DNA of 64,000 nucleotides from Phosphuga atrata (GCA_944588485.1 OX155895.1:32771471-32835470), one strand, 5' to 3'; counted from the stretch's first letter, positions 32,456-43,830 are shown. Notes: a model not told the origin generated them from the letters alone. A program made the numbers and translations.

Positions 32456-32749
32456 TCTTTTGGCAGCGAGGCTGTTCCGGTCGCTGCTCCCGATTGTTTT
32501 ACCTCTGCCTATTCCTACCTGGCTGAACCTTGCAATCGCCGATCTGGCGGACCTCTCCACGGCAAGGTGCAACGGAGTCAGATCCCGCAGCAGTTGCTGG
32601 ATGTGAGCAGATTGCTGCTGTCGGGCACGACCCCATCGCCCCCGTGATGCAGACACACGCCGCCTCCTCATAGAGACCAGTTTGGTTCTACTTTCCCATG
32701 CAACTGGCCAAATCAAATAAGTTTTATTGGTCCAAACAAACATGTACAT

Positions 32750-33240
32750 TAAACATTACATATAGGACGGACACGTCATTCATATAATCATTTATATTAT
32801 AGTAACATTTGTGCATCAGGAGATGTTTTAGCTCGCGTCTGAAGGATTTGTACTAGGTTTCCTTGTTTAAGGTTGTATGAAGCTTGTTGTATATCTGGAT
32901 TCCGAATTTGTTTGGTGTTTTGCTACATATAGATAAGTTAGAGATTGGCGTATGTAATTTATTGTTCGGTCTTGTTGCATGTTCGTGATAATCCTTATTC
33001 TTAATAATCTTGTGTTTATACCGGTATATGTAGCAAGCCACTTACCAAATGTAAATACACGGTACTTTTAATAAGTTAAGAGCGATGAAATATGTTTTGC
33101 AATATATTGAGGGATCTATTCTCACGAGGGCTCTTATTACTGCTTTTTGTACCTCAAACACGCATGTTATTCTAGAGGAGGATCCCCATACTATTGTCGC
33201 ATACGATAATGCCGATTGTACCTCTGCATGGAATATATTT
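32750..33240 (-). pseudogene. LINE C-terminal fragment (CR1/Jockey-like)
   Basis: From 33240 on the minus strand: SYATIVWGSS, then VFEVQKAVIRALVRI and, after a stop, KDYHEHATRPNNKLHTP and FGIQIYNKLHTTL. This is the characteristic thumb and post-RT region of CR1/Jockey-type LINEs. The rest of the element is absent. Confidence 0.7.
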
Positions 33241-33247
33241 AAAAGTA

Positions 33248-33526
33248 CAGTATAATCTTGATAATCCGGCGGTTGGTTATTCGGACACGGTCAGTAATCC
33301 GGCGCCCTGAGAAAACACGTGTCTCTTTACGCTGCCCCGCGCCGAATATAAACATCGCGCACCGAAAAATTAAAGTTTAAAAACAACACCATCCAGTGTT
33401 CTTGGAAAAATATCTGGCCAACACACCCTGCTTTTAACTCTGAAAACTGGATTGACGATTCTGACTAAGCTAACTCCACTCTATAATTGTCTTACTATCT
33501 GTTCTATGTTTGTAAATATTTTTTTC
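33248..33526. mobile_element. pogo/Tigger-type MITE, right end missing
   Basis: Starts CAGTATAATCTTGATAATCC and matches the 7490-7798 element over its length, including ATCCAGTGTTCTTGGAAAAA. The right end is replaced by the Z repeat at about 33527. Confidence 0.7.
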
Positions 33527-34019
33527 ACGTTTTTTAATACGAGAAATGCCACTTCGCATTGTCTTTCCACATAACCACGGTAATGCACGTAACAAATATT
33601 CAATATAAATAAAAACGGTAGACTTTGCTTTTAGGTCACACTCGTTTGCAGTGGCAGTTTTTTAAACTAAAATGACGCATGGCGTATAGCAGTAGTAGCA
33701 AAAATGTGTTTTGTTGTGTTTTCAAGGATATGTGTATGGACTCAGCATGATGGAAAATATTAACATAATAGGTAAAGGCGCCTAACCTTTTATGGGCATT
33801 TAACCCGCATGAATGTCCACGACTCACGAACAGGAGACTCACCACGACAGGTAGAGGGAAAGAGAAAAAGATCACCACATTAAAATCAGACCTGGAGCTA
33901 CTTAAAATTTCACCAAAAACCATAGAGGATCGATCCCAACTCCGGCAGACCATTCGACAAGGAGTATTCCCAGTGGCCCTTACCAACAAAAACAGCACAG
34001 GAACCAACAGACCAAAGTG

Positions 34020-35014
34020 GACAGCGGAGAGGAACGGGATGGTAGCACCCTGTGTGGGCTCCTGCCTAAAGTTATAGGTGAAAATCCACACGTTTGTGTG
34101 GCAACCACCGGTACTGTGGTCAGCGTCTGTTGTGGTCAGCTCTGTGAGCTAATACACCTCCTCCACAAGAAAGGAGACAAAACGAGCCCTAATAACTACA
34201 GAGGAATTTCTCTACTACCTTTGACATACAAAATTATGTACAAAGCCCAGTTAAATCGGCTAGAACCTCAGATAGATCCACAGATAGTAGAATAGGGGGA
34301 AAAGGAGGGTTCACATCACAATACCATTCGTCGACTTCAAGAAGGCCTACGACTCCATAGATAAACAGTCTTCAACAAATTGGAAGAAATCAAGGTGGAC
34401 AACAAGACCAGAAATCTAATCCAGGAAACATTAACAAATACAACATCAAGTGAAGTTCATAGAAGAGGTCTCAGAAACATTTGATATCAAGACAGGAGTG
34501 AAAGGAGATGAATGAAAAAACCCATTCTATTTAATTCAGTTTTAGAGAAAATAATCAGGACATGGAAAAAAGGAGTCAGTGGGGTAAAGATTTGGAGACA
34601 CAAGGATAGAACTGTCAACATAAAATGTTTGGCATTGATGATATAGCCATCATAACAAATAATAGAAAAGAAGCCAAAGAAGCTATAGAGACACTACACG
34701 AAATCTCAGCCAAAGCAGGGCTGCAAATTTCATTCGAAAAAACACAGTCCATGGACACAAAATCCACAGACAGACACCCACTGATAACTAAGTATGGAAA
34801 GACAACACAAGTAGAAAATTTCAAATACCTGGAAGAGATTATACAGACAACAGGACTGAACTCAAAATCCAATGAAGAAAGGATCACAAAACTACAAAAA
34901 GCATACAGACTAACATGGAATCACTACAACAAAAATGAGTATCTCTATCAATGCCAAACGCGCGTATGTTGTCTTGATTTATCTGTCCGCTTCGCGGCGG
35001 GCAACCTAATCTAA
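34020..35014 (+). pseudogene. LINE reverse transcriptase fragment, copy 1
   Basis: In order: HLLHKKGDKTSPNNYRGISL (start of RT), a frameshifted middle, LAFADDIAIITNNRKEAKEA with the FADD box (the base before Phe is shifted), QISFEKTQSMD and ENFKYLEEIIQTTGL, the usual RT block order. Stops and frameshifts are scattered. The clade is not certain. It ends inside a satellite unit at about 34963-35014. Confidence 0.75.
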
Positions 35015-35112
35015 CCGGAGTTAAACCAACGGTCCTTGCCAAATTTTCCTATATTGAATCGAAAGTTAAAGGATCGTAGGCCTAGAATTTAGGTTACCTG
35101 CCGCTTCGCGGC
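34963..35112. repeat. Single unit of the roughly 115-bp hairpin satellite
   Basis: GCGCGTATGTTGTCTTGATT, the hairpin CCGCTTCGCGGCGGG and AACCTAATCTAACC match the 24.1-25.1 kb array. It separates two copies of the same LINE segment. Confidence 0.85.
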
Positions 35113-35330
35113 TCCATAGATTTGAAACACTTTAATAAATTGGAAGAAATGAAGGTGCACTACAAGACCAGAAATCTAATCCAGGAAACATTAACAAACA
35201 CAACATCCAAAGTGAAGTTCATGGGAAAGGTCTCGGAACCATTCGAAATCAAGAAAGGAGTGAGCAAGTGGCCTCTCACCCATTCCATTTAATTCTGTTT
35301 TAGAAAATTATATAGAATTTCAGATGATCA
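35113..35330 (+). pseudogene. LINE reverse transcriptase fragment, copy 2
   Basis: Repeats 34358-34555 with differences: AAATTGGAAGAAAT, then CAAGACCAGAAATCTAATCC and TTAACAAACACAAC. It encodes the RT block between the DYEKA-like motif and the RQG motif. Confidence 0.7.
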
Positions 35331-35364
35331 CATACCATGACCGCACGTATGTGGTCATCTAAAA

Positions 35365-36016
35365 CAGCGCTGTCCAACTTCTCTTAGCCAGCGGGCCATT
35401 TTTATGGCACATTTTTTAATTAATTCTCCATCCGTAAAAGACCTTTTTGCTTTAGCAATTTCTAAGCAAACTTTAAACGATGCAGCTACGGATGCTTCTT
35501 GACAATTTGTTACTTGGGTAAAATAATTCGTTTGATAGTTCTGCTGTTTTTTTCAATTTTTTTACTAATGTTATTCTCGAGTCTCCCGTGCACGAATAAT
35601 ACTTTTTTCATGCATTGATTGGTAATGGCGCCTTAAGTTGTATTCTTTGCACACAGCTACAGTTTGTAAACATTCCAAGCACTGTGGCTTGCCCTTGTTA
35701 AGAATTAATAAATAATCAACCTCCCATCTTGACCACCCGTTCTTGAAATTCTCGATTTTCAGTATCAATCTTTCTTATCTTAGAAGCACTCATAATTAAG
35801 GATTTTTTCAACGCGTTTCAACGCAGAGAGTGCGTAAACAGATAGACTTGCATACAGCGTGGATTAATTTTATAGAATGACCATAAAACAACCATATTTA
35901 TTCATCATTATAACTATTTTCTAAAAATCTCATATATTTTAAATGTTTACAGATATTTATTTAAAATTTAATGTAAAATTTACGAAGCTTCGCGGGCCGC
36001 CAGTTGGACAGCGCTG
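35365..36016 (-). mobile_element. Internally deleted hAT (GTF2IRD2-like)
   Basis: Perfect ends CAGCGCTGTCCAACT and AGTTGGACAGCGCTG, and a perfect 8-bp duplication ATCTAAAA (35357-35364 and 36017-36024). The 652-bp body keeps only the N-terminal part of a transposase on the minus strand: a BED-like finger (CLECLQTVAVCKEYNLRRHY, 35768-35571) followed by a degraded AKAKRSFTDGE-type segment near 35430. The catalytic domain is deleted, so it needs a helper. It is nested in the Merlin. Confidence 0.93.
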
Positions 36017-36079
36017 ATCTAAAACATTGTATTGTTGATAGTTTAATTTGCAATAAGATTTACTAATTTGAATTACCTA

Positions 36080-36743
36080 TAAAACAGGATCATTCTTTTG
36101 TGGCACGCATCTTCCAAACAATTATATGTCTTCCAACAATCAGACACAATTATGGTTCCGGGTTTAATATATTGCCAATATATTTCTATATTTCACGCCT
36201 TACTGCGTGGCACAACCACTTCCATGAAAAATTTGTTAATCCCTGTCTCGATTCCTCCAAAAATCCATTTTTGTTCAACATGTTTCCCTCTGTGGTATTT
36301 CCTCTTTCCAAATTTACTTTCGTCAATTTCCACAGTTATTCTTGCTCCACCAAGCATTTTATTGCCCCTTAAACACATTTCTGTGCAAACATCCCTACAG
36401 AAGTGGCACTAGTTTGTAATGTATGTAGGACAAATCTTAACATTATTGGCAATAATTTTTAAGGCTACCCTCTCCACACAGCTTTTTGTTACTATCAGAA
36501 TTTGTGTACAGGAGAGATGGCTCAACTCAAACCAACTTCCCTTCTGAAGGCTTCTAGTAATGTCTTGTTTCTCCATCGATAACCATCGTTTATTTTGTCA
36601 CTTTGTTCAATTTCATAATTGCCACACGCACAGGACAAATATAATGGTTTGGAACAAAACCCACTTGCATAAGCAATTTCACCACCGATTCCTGAGTTGC
36701 TGTCGCATTTCTAATATTGTGAATATGAAAATTGAAAGACATT
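36080..36743 (-). pseudogene. Merlin transposase, frameshifted
   Basis: DDE transposase of the IS1595/Merlin type. On the minus strand: start MSFNFHIHNIRNATATQESV; a frameshifted middle; then ARITVEIDESKFGKRKYHRG (catalytic Asp), EQKWIFGGIETGINKFFMEV; and after another break PGTIIVSDCWKTYNCLED (second Asp). At least three frameshifts or stops. The domain order and spacing are right, so this is the element's own gene. Confidence 0.85.
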
Positions 36744-36966
36744 TTGTGCTTTAAAACAAATTTAGGAATATTAATTAAGTCAATAACAAAATTGATTGAA
36801 CTTTATTCACACACTTAGATTTTTTTATGTATATACCCATACTTTTACCCATTTTTTAAATGTTTATAATCACTGGTTTGTTATTGACTGTATATTGACA
36901 TATTGACTGTCAAAATTTTATTGACACTGGCGCTGTAGTCAGAGTGTGACCTAAAAGCAGTCAACC

Positions 36967-37297
36967 ATAAAAACAATCGATATTAAAAAAGTGACGTGAA
37001 GTGTCAGAAATTTTTTTCATTACAAAATAATAATCAAAAATAAAGAAAACGTTTTAAAATGAGTGTAAATTCTATGGTGATACCGGAGACTGAGGAGAGT
37101 TCTTATGACGAATGCACACCACCGGAGAAAATTGAAAAAGCAAATTCTTCATTTTTTGTTCCATTTTTTTGGATGGCCCCTGGATCTCAAACTTGTAGGA
37201 TACGTCAACTCGCATGAGTAATTTTGCTCATTTTCCCCACCTTTGCCCACCTTCCCCACCTTTTTCCTTACTTTTCCGCCATCGTTACAAAATATAC
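36967..37297 (+). repeat. Repeat family Z, copy 2 (right part), with a conserved short ORF
   Basis: The left part is 33527-33616; the Merlin separates the two. After the leader it holds a 52-codon ORF at 37059-37217 starting MSVNSMVIPETEESSYDECT and continuing PPEKIEKANSSFF. A splice-donor-like GTAGGA lies at 37194, where the 52.6 kb copy has GTAAGA. The protein is not recognised. It may be the first exon of an unknown gene carried by the repeat. Confidence 0.55.
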
Positions 37298-37429
37298 TAT
37301 TTTATGTACCCGTTTACCTATATAGATACATATTTTATTCTTTATGAAATACAATAATTGTACATAAAATATGTAAAATTGTGATTGTTTTGTTTTAATC
37401 CTGATAATCCGGAATTTTTTATAATCCCG

Positions 37430-38160
37430 CGGTTTAGTCCTCAATCGTGCATGCCTCTCCCATGTTGGGACATCTGAGAAGGTGTTGTCGCACTGAAGCC
37501 CCGCATTCACACAGCTCGTCATCTACAGACATTCCCCATCTCATCCTGTTCGATTTGGAGCGCGTCACTCCTGTCCTATTTATTCAGTGATTTCCATGTC
37601 GCGTATGGTAAAAGTTTTCCTGGTGGCAGCTCCTTCCTGGGTTCGGTCCGCAGGTTTGGGTGTTGTTCTTTCCATAGTTCTGTGCGGCAATGTTTTGGGC
37701 ATGTCTGCAGTTGTTGCGTATAATGGAGGCTCTTCCTTGATTTGAGTTGCCGCCTTTCTGGTTGTTGGTCGTGTAGAGAGTACCGCCTTGTTCCGATCTG
37801 CTTCTGCTGCTGTGAGTTTCCGAATGCTATTATTCCTAGCACAAACTATGGCCTTTGTATTCTGGCAGTGTTTTTGGAAAGATAGTGTGGGGGTTCAGTG
37901 TTACGCCCAGGTACTTTGGAGTGTCGCATGTTTCGAGTTCTTGTTCTCTCCATGTGATTTGTAGCTTCTTGCGTGCGTTCTTATTTCTCAGGTGAAATGC
38001 ACCTACCTGGGTTTTGCTGGGGTTCGGCTTCAACTAGCTTATGTCGTAGTACTGTGCCATGTTTTCTAAGGCTGTAGTTAAACCGCTGTTAGTTTATTCT
38101 CGACTTCTTCGAAGCTTTTCCCTTGTGCGGCTATGGCTGTGCCATCCGCATAGATGAAGC
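37430..38160 (-). pseudogene. LINE 3' portion (RT box to C-terminus)
   Basis: From 38160 on the minus strand: RFIYADGTAIAAQGKSFEEV (catalytic YADD changed to YADG), then LKPNPSKTQVGAFHLRNKNA, DTPKYLGVTLNP, a basic stretch, and a C-terminal Cys region (DELCECGASVRQHLLRCPN by frame change). Jockey-like order. The YADG change and several stops show it is dead. Confidence 0.75.
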
Positions 38161-38167
38161 GACGTAG

Positions 38168-38252
38168 ATATAACTAACTAAAAGCGTGGAGCGGTAAACA
38201 GTATTGATTTAATCTTTGTGGGCGCTCCACGGTTTTATTCAGTCAGTTATAT
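38168..38252. repeat. Short hairpin element
   Basis: ATATAACTAACTAAAAGCGT and GGAGCG at the left pair with CGCTCC and ACGGTTTTATTCAGTCAGTT at the right, across a 30-base loop. It could be a very small MITE or a structured terminus. Confidence 0.5.
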
Positions 38253-40060
38253 AAACACGGAAAAAATATTTTCTCCTTTTTAGTGCATTTTAATAAAACG
38301 TGATTTTTAAAAAGAATTTTTTATATATTTTAGTCTAAATAAGTTTGTTTGGTAATTCATTTCATATAAACCATTTCTTATTAAGCTTCTCATAAGTGAT
38401 TTTTTCATAAAAAATAGTCTTTATATTATACAAAAATAGAATATTAATATATCCAAAAAAGATGATTTAATTCACAATTAATTCAAACGAATTAGAAAAA
38501 AGATGAGAAAAATATAAACGTAAAGACTAGTAAACGTAAAAAAATATAAAAGAAAAGTGAAACAAATAATAATAACTTAAGCATTGTTATTTTCAATAAT
38601 AAACATTTGTATTGATCCAAGTGCAAAATAAATCAATAAAATGTCCATAGATTAGACAATAAATTTCAAATAGCCATTCAAGACGGACTGATATAGATAG
38701 AAGGTAGAAAGGAAAGGTAGGTATATAAAATCAAGGAATAAAATGTTTTATTCGCAGCAGGAAACATTGATTTAGGCAATACAATGTACATTTAAATTCT
38801 CACAACACGAAGCTAGCAGCAATCCTGCTGCCTATACCTCGCAACAGACGAGCTCAGTCAATGTGCGGGCGGTGGAAAGTGTAGATGTTTTGCCGAGCTC
38901 GATCGAATACAGTGTTTTAGTTCTAATACAATAATTAACAATAATTGTGTGCATCAAAACGTTTTAAATTCCACCGTGCTATTCAAAACAGGAATCTCGT
39001 GACATACCATTAATAGTTCAAACATGTATACCCGGTACTCGCAGGTAAATATAAACATATTTATTTTTATTAATGTTAATTTTTTTCACATAAAAATGTT
39101 TTCCAAGATGTAATTGTGTTTGTCTTATATGCGTCTGTTTTATAAGCGTCGTTGCGCTCTCTCCAACTAATTGTAAGTGTTTGCACGTAGATTTTAAATA
39201 CCGCAATAGAATTTTCGTTTAAAAATTCTATTATAGCATTGTTTTTAACTTTTTCTAGTCGCTTTTGTGAAGTGCAGATAGTTTAAGTATTAATTTCGTC
39301 GGTTTCTATTTTATTTTACCTCTAAATAATTCAAATTCTCTTATTGAAACGTAACAAATTGTTTTGTTTACAGATTATTAAAATACGTGGGTTTTACAAT
39401 TCAAATTTAGAACATATTCTCATTTTATTTCGTAATTTGTTTAATATTCTACATACATTTATACACAATAAATAATACAGTTTTTATAGGGTTTACAATT
39501 GTTTAAGTTTATTTATATTCTTCTATTCTGCTTATTTATTTATTTTGGAATGTTAAAACAATAATTGTAAATATTGTACAGATATTTTTTACTTTCTCTA
39601 ATTCCATGTTTCTCTATATTTTTATTATTTGTATATTATGTTAAAACGCAAACTCTATTATTTATGTTTATTAAAACGAATTAGTTTATAGAAAAATACT
39701 AAAACTTAAATAAATTTCATTATACAAAAGTAAAGTAGATATAGGGGTAGCATTTTTGGACCAAACTTGGCAGATGTGTTTTAACTAGTCAAAGGTAGCA
39801 AGTGATTGATTAACATTTCATTAAAAATAATCCAGTAGCCATGGCAAATTTCACGTTTTACTTGTTGTTACAATCGAAATTTTCGGGAGTATTTCTTGCG
39901 TGATTAATTATAAGTCGATTTCGATATTGTTTTTGATTGCAATTCTTGGTACTTACGTATTAACGACACCGCAGCGGGAAGTAGCGCTACCGCGCGATAT
40001 TTGGTCTGTATTTATCTGCTCCGTTATAACCTAATCTAACCATTCATTTTGTGCAAATCC
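38253..40060. other. No gene seen; one satellite relic
   Basis: AT-rich. 38760-38910 is locally less AT-rich without an identifiable feature. 39973-40040 (GAAGTAGCGCTACCGCGCG to AACCTAATCTAACC) is a diverged piece of the 115-bp satellite. Confidence 0.45.
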
Positions 40061-40152
40061 GTAATACGTTCTAACATCCCATAACATTTATTAGATTCTT
40101 CAACATATGTCTTTAAATTCTCGTTTATTAAATGGTTTGTAACTTTCAATAT

Positions 40153-40690
40153 TCAAGTCTTTTTTACAGGAGATTCAAAGTTACTAGAATCTATTGATCC
40201 ACTATTTTCTGAAGGCTCATAAATATCTTGTGAGATGTTACAACTACTCGATGAAATACTTTTTTGATAAGCGCTTAAATTCAAAATAGATTTTTGATAT
40301 AATAATTTGATTGGAGATGTTGCAGTACTTATGCTGCCAGTTTTAATCGTTGACCATACATACACTCCGATGTTTAGGACGACAATTTATTTCCACAGCA
40401 ATACTACGATTTTTAATCTGTCTGTTTTTCAACACGCACTTTTTCAGTTGATGTTGTACTGAAAGGAGAAGAATCTACTTCGGTATGCTCAACACTACTA
40501 GCTGATGTAGTCGGAATGTTAAATTCTTGAGGAATATTGACTTAAATATTTTTTGATTCACTTGAAATCCCTTGGAGATCTCATTGTTTCCGTCTTTTTC
40601 TGGTGTACGGGTTGTATTGCCTTGTCGTTTACTATATCAACTTTAATTTTTGCTTTACCTCTCATTGTAGTATAGTAAATATAATTTTCC
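40153..40690 (-). pseudogene. Unrecognised decayed ORF, Ser/Thr-rich
   Basis: Minus-strand frames give NIPTTSASSVEHTEVDSSPF and, in another frame, SSCNISQDIYEPSENSGS, ending ESPVKKT at 40153. The composition looks like protein-coding low-complexity sequence and the frames are consecutive, but there are several stops. I do not recognise a family; it may be an ORF1 of a transposon or a dead host exon. Confidence 0.3.
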
Positions 40691-40699
40691 ATATCTTGT

Positions 40700-41740
40700 T
40701 TTATCTAAATAAAAAATAATAACCATTAAAATGATTTAAATGTTATTCTAACAACAAGAACCATCATAAATCAACAATTTTGTCGAATAAATAATTGATA
40801 TAGAAATATGATAATTCAAGATCATTCGAAAACTGCATATAAATTTATTATTAAATTATATTAAAGTATTTACTTAAATTGTCTGAATTTGATGGTTATG
40901 ATTTGGAGTAAATCTCCCATGAAAATAATACGTTTATATAAATTATTATTAATAACTTTAACATACTTAAATCAAAATGATCCTCACAGCAGAAAAATGT
41001 GTTGCCGTTTTACAATATTATAAATGTATTGTCGAACCATTGGTTTCGACATTCCACATTGTGTGGTACAAATAAAAACATTTTTTGATGAGTAGGTACT
41101 AGTAGTAGGTACTCCTATACGATGGTACGAAACAAGCACCATAACTTTTAATATTTGACATGTCTACAACAACTACTGTATCAACAAAGCCATCCACGCA
41201 CATCAAATGCACGGGTAGAAATTACCCTTGTTACGTAACACCGAGTTAGGCCTGTTTTCCGTACCGAGTTCAAAAAATTATTTTCAATTTGTTACAACGA
41301 AAAAACAAAACAAAAAACAGTTTTGTGATAAAACTTATATACGATCTTTCGATTTATGAAAAAAAAAAATCAAAAACTAAATTGAAAAAAAATCCATATT
41401 TGATTAATAATAAATTTTTATGTAAATTAGGAAACCGCTATTTTTTTTTTCATAGGTTTTATTTTTGTATACTTCTCATATTTCTTTTTATTTATATTTC
41501 GCTTTCTTAATTTTTATTTTCTTGTATTTGTTTGATTTGAGAAATATTGTGCTGATGATTTTTACTTTCTCCATTTTTATGTTTTCTCCCCGTTATCAAT
41601 ATCATTTTTGTTTGACATATAGTCACTGCTTTGTAGTTAATTGTTTAAACCAGCAGATCTCCGGCTTTTTTCGCCGCTGCACTCTTATTAAACTACCTTA
41701 CGAAAAAGTAAAACGAACTATAGTCCAATATATGGACCGT
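40700..41740. other. No gene seen
   Basis: Strongly AT-rich. The open frames at 41289-41749 are low-complexity and not supported as genes. Confidence 0.45.
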
Positions 41741-41968
41741 TTATTTTGAAAGTGTTGCAAGTCCATTTTTTGAGATATGAGATATTACATAATTTGTGAT
41801 TAGTTTAGTGTAAAGTTTTTATTTATAACTAGTTAATATTTAAAACATGCTTTGTTTGTTTTGTTCAATTTCAAATTGGCTAACATAAGATATTGCGTAG
41901 CGACTAATATGTTTACCTGTGATTTTCTCGAAATAATCTAAAATGGACTTGCACCACTTTCAAAATAA
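41741..41968. mobile_element. MITE with TTATTTTGAAAGTG ends
   Basis: TTATTTTGAAAGTGTTGCAA at the left and its near-perfect reverse complement ending TTTCAAAATAA at 41968. Length 228 bp, no ORF. Outer target duplication not clear. Confidence 0.65.
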
Positions 41969-42100
41969 AAAATGAAAAATATAATCATTAGTTTTATCGA
42001 TGGAAAATCTATATTAAGTCCACTTTAACACGAATTTAGAAAAAGCAATTCGAGCGTATCAGCAATTGTTCTAGTGAGAACCTTATAGAAGCCCTGGACG

Positions 42101-42175
42101 TTAACACCTGACATACGTCTCTCAGACCCAGAGTAGCAGTAATTTTCTCACCTGAGACGTATGGCAGGTGGTTAA
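42101..42175. repeat. Strong hairpin
   Basis: TTAACACCTGACATACGTCT at 42101 pairs with AGACGTATGGCAGGTGGTTAA at the right with few mismatches and a 26-base loop. It lies directly before a LINE fragment. Confidence 0.6.
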
Positions 42176-42179
42176 GGGT

Positions 42180-42420
42180 TAAGCAAATACCTAAGCAAAG
42201 CGTTTGACTGTATCGACAGGGAAATATTGTTGGAGAAATTATGGGATAAGGCCACCTACAAAATATTAAAGTTATACCTACAAGATCTTTTCCAACTCAC
42301 GAAGTGGAAGAGTAAAATGTCGAAGCAAGAAAAAAATGAGGTTGTATGCCTCAAGGGTCGATACTGGGTCCAATTTTAGTTATCCTGCATATAAGCGACC
42401 TACCTTCGTAAATATTCTTT
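42180..42420 (+). pseudogene. LINE reverse transcriptase fragment
   Basis: LSKAFDCIDREILLEKLW followed by a frameshift and PQGSILGPILVILHISDLP, two consecutive canonical RT blocks of a Jockey/CR1-type LINE. Nothing on either side is readable. Confidence 0.8.
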
Positions 42421-43370
42421 TATATAAATAGCATTCATTTGTTCAATATATGGAAATTTTAATTTTTATTGACATTACATGCAAATTAAAAAAAATGATG
42501 TAAATTTTTAATTAATTTCTATTGAACTGCAAATACAGTGCAAAATTGTCTTTTCATGATTTATGTTATAATTTTCCTCTTGTAATTTGCAAGAAATAAA
42601 TTCACCTGTACAATTTCTTATGCGCGCAGCTTAGAGGATTCTTAGTTTAAGGACCGAGGGCTCCGTGGGACAGAATGAGCTGAGATACTTATTGTATCTA
42701 TCATTTTCTGATTGAATATAAATAATGTTTGAAAGGGTGGAATTTAACCGGGTCTTTTATTTTCTGGGTCCTCTTTAGACATTTTGTTTAATAACAACTT
42801 CTACGCTTGTTGATTTATTACAAAAAAAACTTTATATAAAATAATAGTCTTTAATTTGGCGTGGAAAGCACCTAAAACATTAACTTCATGGAAGGTATTT
42901 TTAGACAGAAATTCTTTTTGAATACTTTTCACTAACTTTTTATACATTTATCTATTTGAAATATTTAAGGGAATTGCTCACAAATAATTTCAGACCTAAA
43001 TTTATTAAACGATTCAACATTTCAATATGCTTAGGTCCTGCAATCTAATGGCAGATAATGGAAAATAAAATAAGTAAGTGATATACATATTTTAAATATT
43101 CATCATTCTTAAATATAATGTAATTATTGTTTATTGTTCCGAATATCATTCATCCTGCTTTCAATTTAGATTTTACCGTTTTTATTCATATTTTCAGCAT
43201 TGTTTAGGGGAATAGAGTTCCCAATATTAACTTTATTTGCAGAATAACAAATTTATCATAGTTTTTGTACAGTTATCATTTTACATAAATTTTATAGTCC
43301 TAAAATCACTCGAAATTTTGGCATTCGAGTGAAAAGTAATTAATTTCACGAGAAAATTCAACATTGATTT
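42421..43370. other. No gene seen
   Basis: AT-rich; no features supported. Confidence 0.4.
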
Positions 43371-43373
43371 ATA

Positions 43374-43700
43374 TAGAATATCTTCTGAAAACAATTGCGC
43401 AATCCGTTTTGAATTATATCGTTTTTTAAATATCGCCTTTAAATATTAAGATTTCGTATTGAAAAATTTCGTAATGAAAAGTTTTCAAATATAGACAAAC
43501 TTAGTTTAGATAAATATAATACAAATTTTGATTCTGTAGTGAAGTTTTAACTTCTATAATTATATTAATTTGTTAATTTTAATTTCGCGAATCTAAGCAT
43601 GAAATATGTCTAAAATTGTTATTAGGAAATTATATCAATTTATGAACTGTCAACATAAGTTTAATAAGTTTGTTATAAGAGTCGTTATAAATGCTTCAGT
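43374..43700. repeat. Duplicated segment S, copy 1
   Basis: The left part (GATTTATATAGAATATCTTC and following) matches 47104-47240. The right part (ACAAACTTAGTTTAGATAAA to AGTTTGTTATAAGAGTCG) matches 51428-51650. The second copy is therefore split by about 4.2 kb. No coding content. Confidence 0.7.
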
Positions 43701-43830
43701 AGGAAACTAATCCTAATAAGTTATAAAAAGAGGTTATTTGTTGACCCACTAGGACTTAGAGAGGGTTTCTGTGGAGCGCCTCTGTATTAACCGAGCCTAT
43801 TTCTTCTACAAACTGAAATGAAGCGTATCG

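Larger units (their letters stand above)
33617..36966 (-). mobile_element. Merlin (IS1595-related) transposon
   Basis: Ends GGTAGACTTTGCTTTTAGG (left) and GGTTGACTGCTTTTAGGTC (right, read inward) share GCTTTTAGGTCACACTC. A perfect 8-bp duplication ATAAAAAC flanks them (33609-33616 and 36967-36974). GG ends and an 8-bp TSD are Merlin features, and a Merlin transposase relic lies inside. It interrupts a copy of the Z repeat. The 3350-bp length exceeds normal Merlins because LINE pieces, a satellite unit and a hAT lie within it. Confidence 0.9.

Noticed and set aside
32429..32749. 106-codon Arg-rich minus-strand frame
   Set aside because: It lies between two LINE pieces, has no recognisable domain, and a + strand frame overlaps it. 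Local GC content explains both.
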